The notes beneath the pieces were generated by a model. The model saw only the letters and a list, made by a program, of their open reading frames with translations, made no database searches and was not told where the DNA came from. Position numbers and translations under genes: made by a program. Below, piece after piece: positions 23,396 to 36,079 of a DNA stretch of 64,000 nt. The DNA is from Leucaena leucocephala (lineage: Eukaryota; Streptophyta; Magnoliopsida; Fabales; Fabaceae), in the NCBI GenBank assembly GCA_037074615.1, contig CM073557.1, positions 10,742,501 to 10,806,500 of the forward strand. The letters run 5' to 3'. How positions within the stretch are numbered: position 1 is the stretch's first letter; each line of letters begins with the position of its first letter.

Positions 23396-25351
23396 TATTA
23401 TATTGAATATGTTTTGATGATGACAAAAGAAAATAATTGAGTTGATGTATTTTTAATTGAATAAAGTTTAAGAGAAAAGAGAATCAAGTTATTTAATAAT
23501 ATGAAAAAGTATTTATAAAGTAATAAAAATAAATTTGTAATTAAATGAAGAAGTTATTAGAGTTAATCGATTAATATCAATTAATCGATTGGATGTTAGA
23601 TTAATATAAAGGTAGCAATATATTTTTAAAAAGAAAAATTAATTAATTGATGAGTTAATCGATTAATGAGTGATCATTAATTGATTAGTTAATCGATTAA
23701 TGTCAAGAGTTGGCTTTCTGGAAGAAAGTTAATGAGCCACTTAATCGATTGGTTAATCAATTAATATATTAAAAATAAATTTTCTCTTGAATAAACATAT
23801 TGTTATTAATCGATTAATTTATATTAATCTGTAAACTATTCGATTAATCAGAGAAGTTTCAGTTTTGTGAAATTCAACTATAAATCAATTAATCGATTAA
23901 TTAATTGATTAATTTTTATTAACATATTAATTATTCGATTAATTTGTGTTTAAATGCTTTCTGATTCAAATCTTCCACATACATTAAGCAACTAGGCATT
24001 CAATTAATTTATATTAATTGGTTAATCTCATAAAGTTTTACAATTTGAAATATATCTATGTTTTAAGATACAAACCCATTTTACATTTCAAATGAGTAAT
24101 TTGAGTGACAATATGACTATGATTTTTATTATTCTTCATGATAATTCTTTTGAGAACCTTATTTTCATAAAGTTATATTATATATGATTGAAAAATCCAT
24201 CCGATATGATGCTCTATTTTATATTTCACACATTAATTCTAATTAATCAATTAATATAGAATAATATTTGAAAACAAGCGAAATATTTGGTATGACCTTA
24301 AAGTGTTTATAGCTAAATTAATCTTTATACACTTGATCATTAATTAAACCACTAAATATGTTTGAGCTTGCATTATTCCACTATCATTCTTGTCGTGATT
24401 AAATCTATTCAAGTTTCAATTTAGTTCCTTAAATCCTCACTTCCTTCACGTGGTTATAGACCAACAATTAAATCTTGAAGTGTTTATTAATATCAAAGAG
24501 TTAAGATTCCGTTAAAGATCAAAGCTAAATGTGAAATTAGACCGAGATAAAGCTAACCGACATTCAATGACAAAAAAGCCAAAAAGTCTCAACAGTTATA
24601 ACGGCTAGTTTAACAGTATATTTCAATGGAACAAAGCCTCAACGGAAAATAATGATCAACATTCATAAGTTCAACTATAAATAGAAGAGTATTCAAAGCT
24701 AAGTAGTTAGCGACGATGAATGATAATATATGATGATGAGATATCAATGATAACAATACTCAGCCATGAAAGCATCAAATAGTCTGGAACCCAAAAAACA
24801 TTCATACTCTCTACTCTTCATGTATTATTCTTTTGAATGAGATTTATAGTGAGCTATAATGTCTATTCATTCACTCTATCTGAGAGTTAGATATACCCTT
24901 CATTCTTCATCTCTTTGAGAGTAATACTTTAGAATCAGGGGATTTAAGGTTGAGATTTGCTCATATCTGTTTAAGGGGGGAGTGTGCCCCTTGAAGTGTG
25001 GTATAACCTCAAACTTGAGGTAGTTCTCAATTAGCTGTTAAAATTAAGGTCATAAAGGCTACCAAGAGCCCATTGTAATCTTGGTAAATAGTGGATAAGA
25101 AAATCTTAGTAGGAAGCTAAGTACTGGATGTAGGTCAAGGAAGGATCGAACCAAAATAAATCATTGTGTGCTATTTTCTTCTTCTTTAACTCTTTGATTT
25201 CCAGTAACTTATTTCATTTTTCAAGTCAAAGTTTTTCAAGCTATCTTTTTTCATTTATCAAAATTTTAAATAGTCTTAAAAAATTTTAAAAGTCATCAAT
25301 CACCCAAATTACTCCCTCTTGAGTGATATAGCCTATCTCTTAAAATTAACA
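23396..25351 (+). mobile_element. 5' LTR of Sirevirus-like element
   Basis: Starts TATTATATTGAATATG (degraded TGTTAGATTG) and ends AAAATTAACA before the primer site. A TATAAATAG box is at about 24675-24683. It holds the first palindrome array (23560-23960). Confidence 0.9.
23560..23960. repeat. ATTAATCGATTAAT palindrome array, 5' LTR
   Basis: About nine full or near copies of the palindrome TTAATCGATTAA, separated by irregular short spacers and mixed with one-base variants such as TTAATTGATTAA. It reappears in the 3' LTR and the internal region. Confidence 0.9.
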
Positions 25352-25352
25352 T

Positions 25353-25369
25353 TTGGTATTAGAGCAGGT
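25353..25369 (+). other. primer-binding site of Sirevirus-like element
   Basis: TTGGTATTAGAGCAGG directly after the LTR, a one-base variant of the copia TGGTATCAGAGC initiator tRNA-Met site. Confidence 0.85.
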
Positions 25370-25409
25370 TACTTGTTTAAAGGATCTAACGATCTCAAGT
25401 GAAAAGATC

Positions 25410-26360
25410 ATGGCTGGAGTTGTCAGTCAAATGCTTTCAAAAAGTTTTGATTTTACTATTCCTCCTGTTTTAGAAAATTATGATTTTTGTATTGGAAAGG
25501 TCGAATGACAATTTTCTTAAAAACTCTTGATTTTGATATTAAAAATATTTTTTCAAATGAATTCAATTTTAAACCCAGTAAGGATTGGAATGAAAATGAA
25601 AAGAAAATTTTTTTCACTAAATCTTAGAGCAATACAAATTTTATATAATGTTGTTTCTATAAAGGATTACCTGAAAATAAAACATTGCTCTAATGTCAGA
25701 GAAATCTTTAATATGCTTGAATATGTTTATTCCTTTGATTTTTATACTGAAAGTGTTGACAATTCATCAAAATACAAAAATGATTTATCTACTGATGATG
25801 AACAAATAGAAGTATAAAGTTTTGAAGGAGAAATCTAAAATGACTTCCATGAATCTGTCAACATAGAATAACAAGAGGAAGAAGAGAATCAAGAAGAGTT
25901 CAGTACATATGAATTTGAGAAATCATCATCCAAAGCTCAAAAATTTTCAATGGTGAAAAGTTTCAATTCTTTTTGAGATTTTAAGAAAAATGATTTTAAA
26001 AAGTTTTACTATATAATTTTTCAACCAATCATTGATTCTGTCTTGAAAAGCAAAAATATTTTAAATTTCAATGATATTACTGGAACACATAGTGGAGATG
26101 AAGCAATTTTACACAATGTTTTTAAACCTCTTCCACTCGATTAACACAATACTTGCAAGTATGCTTATAAGGAGTACCATCATATTATCTACAATTATTG
26201 TGGTAAACAAGGTCATATTTCTCACACACGTCATTTGAGAAGAAATTCAAATGTGAGAAATAAATTCATTTAGGTTCCTAAAAGTCAATCAATGTTCAAA
26301 TCTAATTAGCAAGGACCCAAAATAAAATGGGTACCAAAGTGTCCTTTCAGTGAGCCAAAT
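25410..26360 (+). pseudogene. Sirevirus-type gag relic
   Basis: From ATG 25410 (MAGVVSQMLSKSFDF) through several shifts. It carries a gag-like WNENEKK and N..C..V.EI.NML.Y pattern, a zinc knuckle YCGKQGHIS (about 26195-26225; first Cys now Tyr and last Cys lost) and the Sirevirus-like GPKIKWVPK phrase (about 26318-26345). One open piece is 25527-25817. Non-functional. Confidence 0.75.
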
Positions 26361-27929
26361 GAGAAGAATAATCTTCAGAAGAATGGACATGGTACAAGGA
26401 GAACTGGTCTTCTAAGAGTTCCTCGTACATCAGTAAAATCTACATCATGTAAGAGAACTCAACGAGTTACCATTGCTGATTTGTCAAGGACTATTCATAA
26501 GAAGAAATGGAGAAAAGCCAAAGGAGCATGTTTTTTTCTCAAGAATGAACTATCATAGAGTACCATTCAACTATCTTGAGGATAACAGAAGAAAAGAAAG
26601 GATCTCTCAAGCCTCAAAGTTCAAATAAGTTGAGAGACCATTGCAAGCATCTGTCAGGAGCAAGCAAAAGATGCAATGTGTACGCAAAGGCAATCCTTCT
26701 TCCATATGAAGTAAAGGTACAATGCTAAACTTCGTGAATTATCTTGTTTAACATATCTTTGGAGTTTACATCTACATCTTTAAAAATTGAACATTGCAAT
26801 TGATTTAAGATTGTCTTTTATATACTCCTGATGAAACTTAATTAACAAATATTTTAAGGGAGGAAAAAACAAAGTTTAGAAGTAAACCCTTGTGGATATC
26901 TACTTATGAAAATGGAAAGATATTTTTTATGCATAAAGACATCTTTCACTATGCTTAATTATTTCAAATTGATCATATTCTTTATGCATATGAAGTGTAC
27001 TGGGTTTCCTACAGGCTAACCATAAGTGGATCCAAGTGAAGTTGGATACCATAAAAGAAAAGTTTTACATTGTAGGAAAGTTACACCTCAGGAAAATATA
27101 CTATGGAACAAGCGCTATAACGGTGAAATCTTTTCCTACCCTTGTGTTTATTAAATAAATTCATAATTGGGTAATGAATATTTGTTCTTGATTGAATTCC
27201 ATTAGCAATAATTCTTGAAAGTTTTTAAAATATATTTTCATATTGCTAAATGGGTTATACATAGTTGTATATTCAAAATATTATTTTTTGAGAATTTCAT
27301 TTCATAAATTTATATTGATTTATAAATTTTCATATTTATGATTTCAAAGGTGACAATGAGATTTCAAATCTTTACATCAATTGATTTTACAAAATGCATA
27401 TTTGTTTTAAAAATATTATCTCAATTTTTTTAAAAAATGAGACTCTTAAAAGATCAGGATTTTAAGCATATTCATCTGTATTTACTGAAAAAAATGATAT
27501 GTTTTGGTGATGAATTGTCCTTGTATGATCTCACATATATTTTAGAAGTCAATCCATTTATGATCATACTAACCATTCTCCAAAGAAAGAAAGAGATTTG
27601 TTTCCATGATAGGAGAATATGGAGGTATCAAAATGAACTACAACGACATATCAAGATTGAGATAGTAGAAGAAATGATCAAATGCCAATACAAGATGCTA
27701 CTCAAAGAAATACAGGAAAAATGAGCCAATACATTAAACCTCACAAATCTGAATAAGCTTCCTTCAACCTTCTATTTACATTAAAAACATTATTGTGGAA
27801 TTTTGATATTCATGCATTGTTTATGATACATGTATTTCAATGCTTTAAAATGCTTCATGTGTTAACTTATTTCTCAAAAATTTCAAAAGAAAAGATAACA
27901 TTTTTCATTCTTTAATGATTTCATTTCTG
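26361..27929. other. interior of Sirevirus-like element, no pol recognised
   Basis: Region where protease, integrase and RT would be expected. I see no DSG, YVDD or HHCC motif in any frame. A 95-codon frame at 27437-27724 (charged, Lys/Glu-rich end) is unassigned. Confidence 0.55.
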
Positions 27930-28275
27930 TAAGTTAATTGATTAATGATTGGATTAACTGATGTTTTGTTTTAAAATTAATCAATTAAAGATTCTATTAA
28001 TGTGAATTAATCTAACAATCAATCAATTAATCATAGTTGAAAAGATGTTCAAAGATGTTTTATGTTGAATTAATCGATTAATAAAATTAATCGAACAGCT
28101 AATCGATTAATCATTGTTAAAATGGTATTAAATGTTGTTTTGTTTACAATTATCGATTAATCATTCGATTAATTGGAATTAATCGAACACCTAATCAATT
28201 AAGTGATGAAATTAATCGATAACTTAATCGGTTAATTAAGCAATTAATGCTCATTAATCGATTAATATCAATTTT
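27930..28275. repeat. ATTAATCGATTAAT palindrome array, internal
   Basis: About 345 bp with at least five near-perfect TTAATCGATTAA palindromes and many half-sites (AATTAATCGAAC). It ends about 230 bp before the start of the downstream ORF and resembles the LTR array in composition. Confidence 0.88.
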
Positions 28276-28498
28276 TAACATTTATCAGTCGAGACTCTTG
28301 ACTATCCAACTTCCACCCTAATAAACTAAATCCCAAATTCTCTCAATTTAAACCTTAAAAATCCTACAAATTTCCTTGGGGGAAAGCTTGTGCACCTATT
28401 ACCTATGAAAACCCACTAAAAATACCTCCAAATTCTTCCATTGCACCGTTCAAATATATCAAAAACCATAGGGGATAGCGAGAACCAAAACCACAAAT

Positions 28499-30265
28499 AT
28501 GGATGGATCTAAGCAACAACCATCCAAATCTGTTTCTAACACGCCTCAAGCCTCTCAACCAAAGTTAAGAAAGAAGAAATTTTAACCAAGGGTAGCAAAG
28601 GATAGGACATATGCATATAAGGGGAAAGGAAAGGTACTGATGAGCAAGGGGCCAGTGACAAAGGGCAAAGAACAAGCTTTTAAACTATCTCCTTAGTCCC
28701 AGAGGAAGGCTAAGTCGTAGAAGGCAGACTCTGACACTAATTCTAGTTCAGAGTTCCCTAACATGCTGAAGAGGACTATAGAGACTGCTATTGAGTCTCT
28801 TGGAAAGAGACAAAGGACTTCTAGGAAGCCTGCCACATCAGTCCCCTTAGGGCCTTAGTCATAGTATTTCTCCAAGGTAACATCAACTTGGATGTTGATA
28901 TGGCTTTATTTAACTATGAGTTTAGGGAAAGAAAGTGTTGTTTTGTAGTATCTATGGATATATCTACACTTAATACTGATCACAGGGTTAACTTAGATTT
29001 AATTGACCCCCTTAATCATTATGAGAGCTTGCTAAGGATCAATCAGCCATATAGTTTAGAGGTAGTCAGGAGATTCTACTGCAACATGGAAATATTTGAC
29101 ACTTTGGATGAAAAGGAGAATATTATATATAGTTATCTCACTACTAGTATTAGGGGAAAGAGATCAAGCTAGATTTTAGTGTGATCAACCATATGATAGG
29201 AGCCCTTCCCTCTATAGATGTGAAAGCTTTAGGTCAAGCTAAGGCATACCACACCCTACTGCAAACCACCGCTGTGATCCCTGAATTTCACCCTAAGTTA
29301 GATATATGATCATTATCACATCATCCATTATATCTACTCCCAGTACATGATGGTCAAGTCCTCAAGCTTTATTTACATGAATCAGTAGGACTATATTACT
29401 CGAGTAAGGATCATCAATAGAGAAAAGCTCAACTTGGGAGCTTTTATCTATAGCCATATGAGGGATTTTTATCTGAAAAGGACAAGGACTACACCAATGC
29501 CCTACCCCCAGCTTGTCTTCTTCACCTTAAGCATTACAACATCCATCATCTCAAGGGAAGGAAGAAGGAAGATATCAATGCATTCAGAATGACGTACCTG
29601 AATAAGATGAAGATCAAGCTGCCACATGATGCCAAGAAAGGCTAGCTTCCGAGGGATCTTCAAGCCAAGCAGCTATTTAATATTACCTCTCTTACTCAAG
29701 ATAAAGGTCATTCATCTGTTAGACCACAAGTATCTACAGCTCAATCTTTTCTGGGGGTATCTATTCAGAGGTACCTTCAGACAAAGTTTACAGAGTTAGA
29801 GAGCAAACTCACAACTTCTAGGAAGGAAGTAGACTTGCTAATGAGATACCTAGCTATGGAATCTAGACTGTACTTGAAGCTCACATACGGGATTTCAAAG
29901 ATTTCAGAAAAGAGGTCAAAAAGCAACAAGAGGCATTATCTTTACAACATGCTCGTATTCATGAAGAAATTTCTGACGTCAACAACCTTATACTAGCATA
30001 CATCCATAGCATGGGACCCTCCTTCACTGAAGAAGAGCTTTAGGACCCTTCACTTTCTTAGCCTGACCAGCCTACCTTAGTGCCTTCCATTACCATATTC
30101 TTAGAGTCTTCATCTACTCCCTCATATACCTTGGATTTGGTTTTACCTCTACCACCCATTGACTCAGCTTTAGATCTGTCCTTACCCCAGCTTCCCTTAG
30201 TCTTTCCTTACTCATTATCCCCAACATTTTTGGATGATGTCAAAAAGAGGGAAAGAAGTGAATAG
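28499..30265 (+). pseudogene. env-position ORF relic, plant-transposon-protein type
   Basis: Starts MDGSKQQPSKSVSNTPQ at 28499, with a basic Lys-rich N-terminus, then a broken segment. The 94-codon open piece 28888-29172 (NHYESLLRINQPYSLEVVRRFYCNM) resembles the 'putative plant transposon protein' domain found in large plant retroelements. It continues in other frames with LGQAKAYHTLLQTTAVIPEF (about 29230-29290), probable helical segments (29760-29990) and a Pro/Leu/Ser-rich C-terminus ending DDVKKRERSE at 30265. It sits just before the 3' LTR, where Sireviruses carry their env-like ORF. Domain naming is from memory of the family pattern and is tentative. Confidence 0.6.
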
Positions 30266-30501
30266 GCAAAGGAATCATCTATGGAGTCTATTGACTGATT
30301 GATTGTATTTTGTTTTTACTTGTGATTTGATTGTATTTTGTTTGTGTTTTAATCCATTGTAAAACTTTTTATGCTTTAATGGAATATTCATGCTATTATT
30401 AATTGTCTCTTATCTTGTTATATTTTGAGTGATTAAATTGAATTTAAAAAAAGTTTTCAATCATTCAACCTAACTTCACTTAAGTTTTACCATCATTAAA
30501 A

Positions 30502-30511
30502 CAAGGGAGAA
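30502..30511 (+). other. polypurine tract of Sirevirus-like element
   Basis: CAAGGGAGAA directly before the 3' LTR. Confidence 0.75.
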
Positions 30512-32455
30512 TTTTAGATTGAATATGTTTTGATGATGATAAAAGAAAAGAATTGAGTTGATGTGTTTTTAATTGAATAAAGTTTAAGAGAAAAGAGAAT
30601 CAAGTTGTTTAATGATATGAAAAAGTGTTTGTAAAGTAATAAAAATAAATTTGTAATCAAATGAAGTTAAATGAAGAAGTTAGTAGAGTTAATTAATTGA
30701 TTAGATGTTTGATTAATATAAAGGTAGTAATCTGTTTGTACAAAGGAAAATCAATTAATCGATTAATATCGAGAGCTGGCCTTCTGAAAGAAAGTTAATG
30801 AGCCAATTAATCGATTAGTTAATTGATTAATTGAAACTAATCGATTAATATATTGAACATATTTTTTCTCTTGAACAAGGATATTGTTATTAATCGATTA
30901 ATTAATAGATTAATTTATATTAATTTGTCAATTGTTCGACTAATCAATAAAGTTTTAGTTTTATGAAATTCAACTATAAACAAATTAATCGATTAGTTAA
31001 TCAATTAATTTTTATTAACAGATTAATTTTTTGATTAATTTGTGCTGAAAAGCTTTCTGATTCAAATCTTCCAGACACATTAATCGACTAGTCATTCAAT
31101 TAATTTATATTAATCAATTAATCTCAAAAACTTTTGCAAATTGAAATACATATTTGTTTTAAGATACAAACTCATTTCATATTTCAAATGATTAATGTGA
31201 GTGACAATATGACTATGATTTTCATTATTCTTTACAATAATTCTTTTGAGAATCTTACCTTCATAAAATTACATTATATATGATTGAAAAATCCATCCAG
31301 TATAATGCTCTACTTTCTATTTTACACATTAATTTTAATTAATCGATTAGATAATGGATTAATATAGAATAATATTTGAAAACAACTGAAATCTTTGGTA
31401 TGATCTTAAAATGTTCATGACTGAATTAATCTTTATATGCTTGATCATTAATTGAACCACCAAATATGTTTGAGCATGCATTATTCCACTATCATTCTTG
31501 TCTTGATTAAATCTATTCAAGTTTCAATTCAGTTCCTCAAATCCTTACTTCCTTCATGTGGTTATAGACCAATAATTAAATTTTGAAGCATTTTCAAGAT
31601 TAATATTAAAGAGTTAAGATTTCATTAAAGATCCAAGATAAACCTGAAATTACCCAGGATAAAGCCAACAGACATTCAATGACAAAAAAGACAAAAAACC
31701 TCAACCATTACAATGGCTAATTTAACAGTCATATTTCAATGGAAGAAAGCCTCAATGGAAAGAATGATCAACGGTCATAAGTTCAACTATAAAAGAAAGT
31801 ATTCAAAGTTAAGTGGTTGGTAATGATGAACGATAATATATGATGATGAGATATCAATGATAACAATATTCATCCATGAAAGCATCAAATAGTCTAAAAC
31901 CCAAAAAAAATCATACTCTCCATTCTTCATGTATTATTCTTTTGAGTGAGATTTACAATGAGCTATAATGTCTATTCATTCACTCTATCTGAGAGTTAGA
32001 TATACCCTTCATTCTTCATCTCTTTAAGAGCAATACCTTAGAATCAGGGGATTTAAGGTTGGGATTTGCTTGTATCTGTTTAAGGGGGAGTGTGCCATTT
32101 AAATTGTGGTGTAACCTCAAGTTTGAGATAATTCTCAATTAGCTATTAAAATTGAGGTTGTAAAGCCTACCAAGAGCCCATTATAATCTTGGTAAATAGT
32201 GGATTGAAAAATCTCATTAGGAAGCTATTGATTGGACATAGGTTAAGGAAGGACTAAACTAGGATAAATTATTGTGTGATATTTTCTTCTATATCTCTTT
32301 AATTTCCAATAGCTTATTTTATTTTTCAACTCAAAATTTTTCAAACTATCTTGTTTCATTCATCATAATTTCAAAGATTCTCAAAAGTTTTTAAAAGTTG
32401 TCAATCACCTAATTCACCACTCTTGGGTGATCTAGCCTATTACCTAAAACTAACA
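30512..32455 (+). mobile_element. 3' LTR of Sirevirus-like element
   Basis: 1,944 bp, TTTTAGATTGAATATG to AAACTAACA, collinear with the 5' LTR. It carries the third palindrome array (about 30685-31115) and the TATA region near 31786. Confidence 0.9.
30685..31115. repeat. ATTAATCGATTAAT palindrome array, 3' LTR
   Basis: Counterpart of the 5' LTR array, with many TTAATCGATTAA copies, more of them decayed to TTAATTGATTAA or TTAATCAATTAA. Confidence 0.88.
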
Positions 32456-33113
32456 ATGTCACTCCAAGTGTCAAAATCATTACAATATTTCCCCTTGAAT
32501 AACATATATTGATGTTGATCATTAACTTCATATTGAGTTTGGGTTAAAGAGTTTTTTCCTCCTAAATTAATCTTAGAGGAGTAATTGACACCTTAAAAAT
32601 TCAATAACATAGTGCAATTTTCACCCCCATTTTTTACCAAAACATGCCACATCATGTTTAGGGTGTTACATGGCTTGTGAACTTGCTTTTCATGGGTAGA
32701 AAATGCCAATCAATTAGTATTAGTTATTTACTTATGGTATTATTGGGATATGCCTTTGTCCACTATTAGTGAATAAATGAGAATAAGAGAAAATATGAGT
32801 TAATACTCGCATTATTTCAATTTTGTTTAAATTGATTAAGTGGGAAAAATTAAACACCTTTTTAATATGTGAGGTAAGGTAGTTAGTTGAATGGGATATG
32901 GATAATTACTAGAATGATCTCTATACCTTTACTCTCCCTCTGCTCTCTTGCTCTCTGATTGGTATCATTTGTTGTGTAACATAATTGAGGTCCATATTGA
33001 TGCTTTAGTTTTGTGTAGGTATTTTTGAGAGTCAAATGCATTCTAGGTACACCCAAAATCCTTTAGCAGTATTAGAGCCAGGTTGTCCTTGAGGCCACTA
33101 AATATGTCTTACT
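32456..33113. other. block A spacer with LTR-end/primer-site relic
   Basis: Second part of the tandem unit, then sequence matching 59980-60185 in block B. Near 33067 it reads GCAGTATTAGAGCCAGG and in block B (about 60137) TGGTATGAGAGCC; both look like an old copia primer site after an LTR end. The shared segment may therefore be an ancient LTR relic. No coding. Confidence 0.5.
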
Positions 33114-35870
33114 TAATGAGCTAGGTGATATAACTATTATTTTATCTATCTTTGTCCCTGTAGTGAAATTCTCAACAACTATGTCTTTACCTGCACATTT
33201 GTCATGTTTGTTCTCTTTATTCAAAAGGTTAGTGACAAATAAAGAAAATTCAGATTCAAACATATCATTCTCTGAATTTTGGAGCAACAATTGATGTTCC
33301 TCTTTAGCCCATTCCTTATATGCATCAAGTGCACTCAAGCCTAACAGTGAATAATCTTCAAATGGATATCCCATTACTTTATAGACATTAAAATTTATGA
33401 CAACATCACCCACTTCTATTGTGATGCTCCCATTTTTCATGCTTATGATAGTGTTAGCTATTCTAAGTAATGTCCTCCTCAAAATAATAGGACCCTCTAG
33501 GTTAACTCATGTGAAATATCCAAGACATGGAAATTTGCAGGTATAATCAAGTCTTTTAACCTTCACCAATATATCCTCTAGAAGCCCCTCAGGTTTCCTA
33601 GTAGTCTGATCAATAAGTTGAACTATCATGGAGATCCCCTTAAGTGAGCCTATATCAAGGCCTAATGATGTATAAATGGAGGTTGACATTACATTAATGG
33701 CTACACCAAGATCTAACAGAGCACTAGCACACTACAACTTACTAATGGTGATTGGAATTATAAAGGAACTTGGATCATCACATTTAATAGGAAGTTGTGG
33801 CTTAAGTAAATTTGACACACTGGATCCTACTTGAACCACCTTTAGCTCCCCCTTATCCCGTTTAAGGTCTTCCGTACCTCATTCAGTAGCTAGTCTTATC
33901 TCGTTTAAGGCCAGTCCCGTCTATCCATTCATTTGGCTTGCAAATTCTTTTATTAGTACAGAGTTCTTTAATGTATTTCACATACTTAGGTATACTCCTA
34001 ATCAGATCTACCAATGGTACATTAACTTCCAATATACCTAATAGATTCAGAATATCTTGTTCATGTTTATCTTTTAAAGCCTTCTTTGGACACATGCATG
34101 CATTAGGAAAAGGTAGGTGTTTAATACTTACCTCTTTATCCTTCTGTTCTGCATCTTCATGCTCCTTCTATTTCTTGTTCCTGTCTTATTTCAGGCTTGC
34201 ACTGCTAAAACTAGTGACTGCTTCATACATAATAGATGATTGTGCAACATCTTTCAACATAGTTTGCTCATTTTCCTACTGCAATATCTCTTTCTCATTG
34301 CTACGTTCTGATTCTGGCATGAGTGAAGGTAATTCTTCATCTCCAAATCTTTTATGCTGCTTATTTGCTTCCTTATCCTTCTTAACCTATCATGTATATG
34401 TTGTCCCTACTATTTTTCCACTTCTCAAACTTATAGCATTTATAGATTTGGGGTTAATAACAGTGTTTAAAGGTAAACTTTTACCAATTCTTGCATGTAT
34501 ATTACTCACTAAATTTGCTAGATGTGATACATAGCCATTCATGTTTGCAACTTTTGTTTTCCACTGTTCTATTTTACTCTCCATAGCAGCAAACTTGGAC
34601 TCTGTCATTGCTTGATTGTTCTCCATAGTAGATCTCAAGTCCTTGAAGTTAGAGCAAAAGTTTGAGTTGGAGTTTATATTTGCATTCATCACATTAATGC
34701 TCTTGATTATCTCAGCTATTCCATCATTCTTTGTACTAGAAGGGACTTCCATAAATCTAGAAGATTTAGCCATTTGTCTATCACGGTTATGCCCATAATT
34801 CTTGTCTCCATCGCTCCATCTGAAATTGGGATGATCCCTCTATCCTTCATTATATGTGTTATAGTATGGATTCCTTTATGGATATTGGTTTGGTTTGCCT
34901 TGGTAAATGGCTGATACATCTTCATAGTGTGTAGGATAATTAACAGTAGTGTGCATAGGAGAATAATAAACTACAACTAGGAGCAACTAGAGCTTAAGAG
35001 TATGGGCTTTGAACATATGAATTGCCCAATTGGGCAGCTAGATTGTTGATATAAGCATTCATAGTAGCAATTTGAGAAGATAAGTTTTTGTATTCTTGAA
35101 AAGGCCTTGCAGAAACTTCATGGACTTGCCCAGTATCATAGCCTCCATACCGTTAGTCATCGCTTACTATCTTTTCAATCAAGTTTTATGCTTCATTTGG
35201 AGTTAAATCATTAATAGAACCTCCAGTAGCTGCATCCAAATTATTTATGCATGCATAACGCACTCCTGAATGAAAATACTGCACCAAATGCTCACATGAA
35301 ATCTGATGGTATGGACATCTAGCTAGCAGCTCTTGAAATCTTCCCTAAAACTCATGGAAAGACTCTTGATCATATTGTTTGGTAGCAAAAATCTCCTTTC
35401 TCAATGTATCAGTCTTTAAAGTAGGCAAGTATCTCTCTAAGAAAGCAATCCTCAAGTTACTCTAAAAGTCCAAGGCTTGAGGTGTATGATATGGTAGCAT
35501 ATAAAAACCTTCCTTTACTTTTCCTTCAAGTGTAAAATGGAATACTTGTCTTTGCATAGCATCCATGTCAGCACCTACAGGTTTCATGGATGAGCAAACC
35601 CACTGCATGGTCTTTAAATACTTGAAAGGATCATCACCTGCTAATCCATAAAACTTTTATAAGTTACTTAATAGAGGACCTTTCAACTCAAAATTAACAT
35701 CTAAAGTAAGACAAGTGTGAAAATGATCAAAGCTTGCATTAGATGAAGTGAGCTCTTTTATGCTCCTATAGGCTCTTCTATTATTCATGTTATTCACTCT
35801 ATATTTCTCATTTTGAAGATTCTGATTATGAGTATAAGCTTATCCTTCATTAACATGCTCCATGACAAAA
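33114..35870 (-). pseudogene. Athila/Tat-type gypsy gag-protease relic
   Basis: Read on the - strand: gag (about 35850-35000) with LEGKVKEGFYMLP, ESFHEF, RFQELLARCPYH and QYFHSGV; an AKSSRFMEVPSS segment (34390-34773); then the protease region (33114-33780) with DDPSSFIIPITI, LLDLGVAINVMSTSIY, GLLEDILVKV and GPIILRRTLL. The catalytic DLGA is changed to DLGV. This order is typical of Athila/Tat gypsy elements. There are many stops and shifts, and the sequence ends abruptly at 33114 where block A resumes, so RT and integrase are missing. Confidence 0.85.
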
Positions 35871-36079
35871 TGATTATCTAAGATAGCACCATATGCACAA
35901 TCAATTTCAGCTGTAATGGATGTTAACTTTCTTAATTTGCCTAAGTGTTCTATTGGTTTCTATGTCCAAAGACAGAATTCAGAGCTTCTGTTCATGCAAT
36001 TCACGCTCAACAATGATACAGGATACCACATATGCAATAATTCTAGAAATTTAGATCAAATAATCATAGTTTAAAATAG

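Larger units (their letters stand above)
23396..32455 (+). mobile_element. Sirevirus-like LTR element lacking pol, TSD ATGTC
   Basis: 9,060 bp flanked by 5-bp duplications ATGTC (23391-23395 and 32456-32460). LTRs of 1,956 and 1,944 bp are clearly diverged from each other. Internal region: primer site, decayed copia/Sirevirus-type gag (25410-26360), about 2 kb with no recognised pol, a palindrome array, an env-position ORF relic (28499-30265) and a polypurine tract. No protease, integrase, RT or RNase H motif was found, so it is probably non-autonomous. The uninterrupted target is visible in the neighbouring tandem unit at 22880-22910. Confidence 0.92.

Noticed and set aside
23560..23960. CRISPR-like array
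   Set aside because: The repeat is a short palindrome with irregular spacers, lies inside plant LTRs, and the genome is eukaryotic.
33938..34534. 198-codon + strand frame as a Cys/Phe-rich membrane protein
   Set aside because: It is antisense to the Athila gag-protease relic, whose motifs are recognisable on the other strand.
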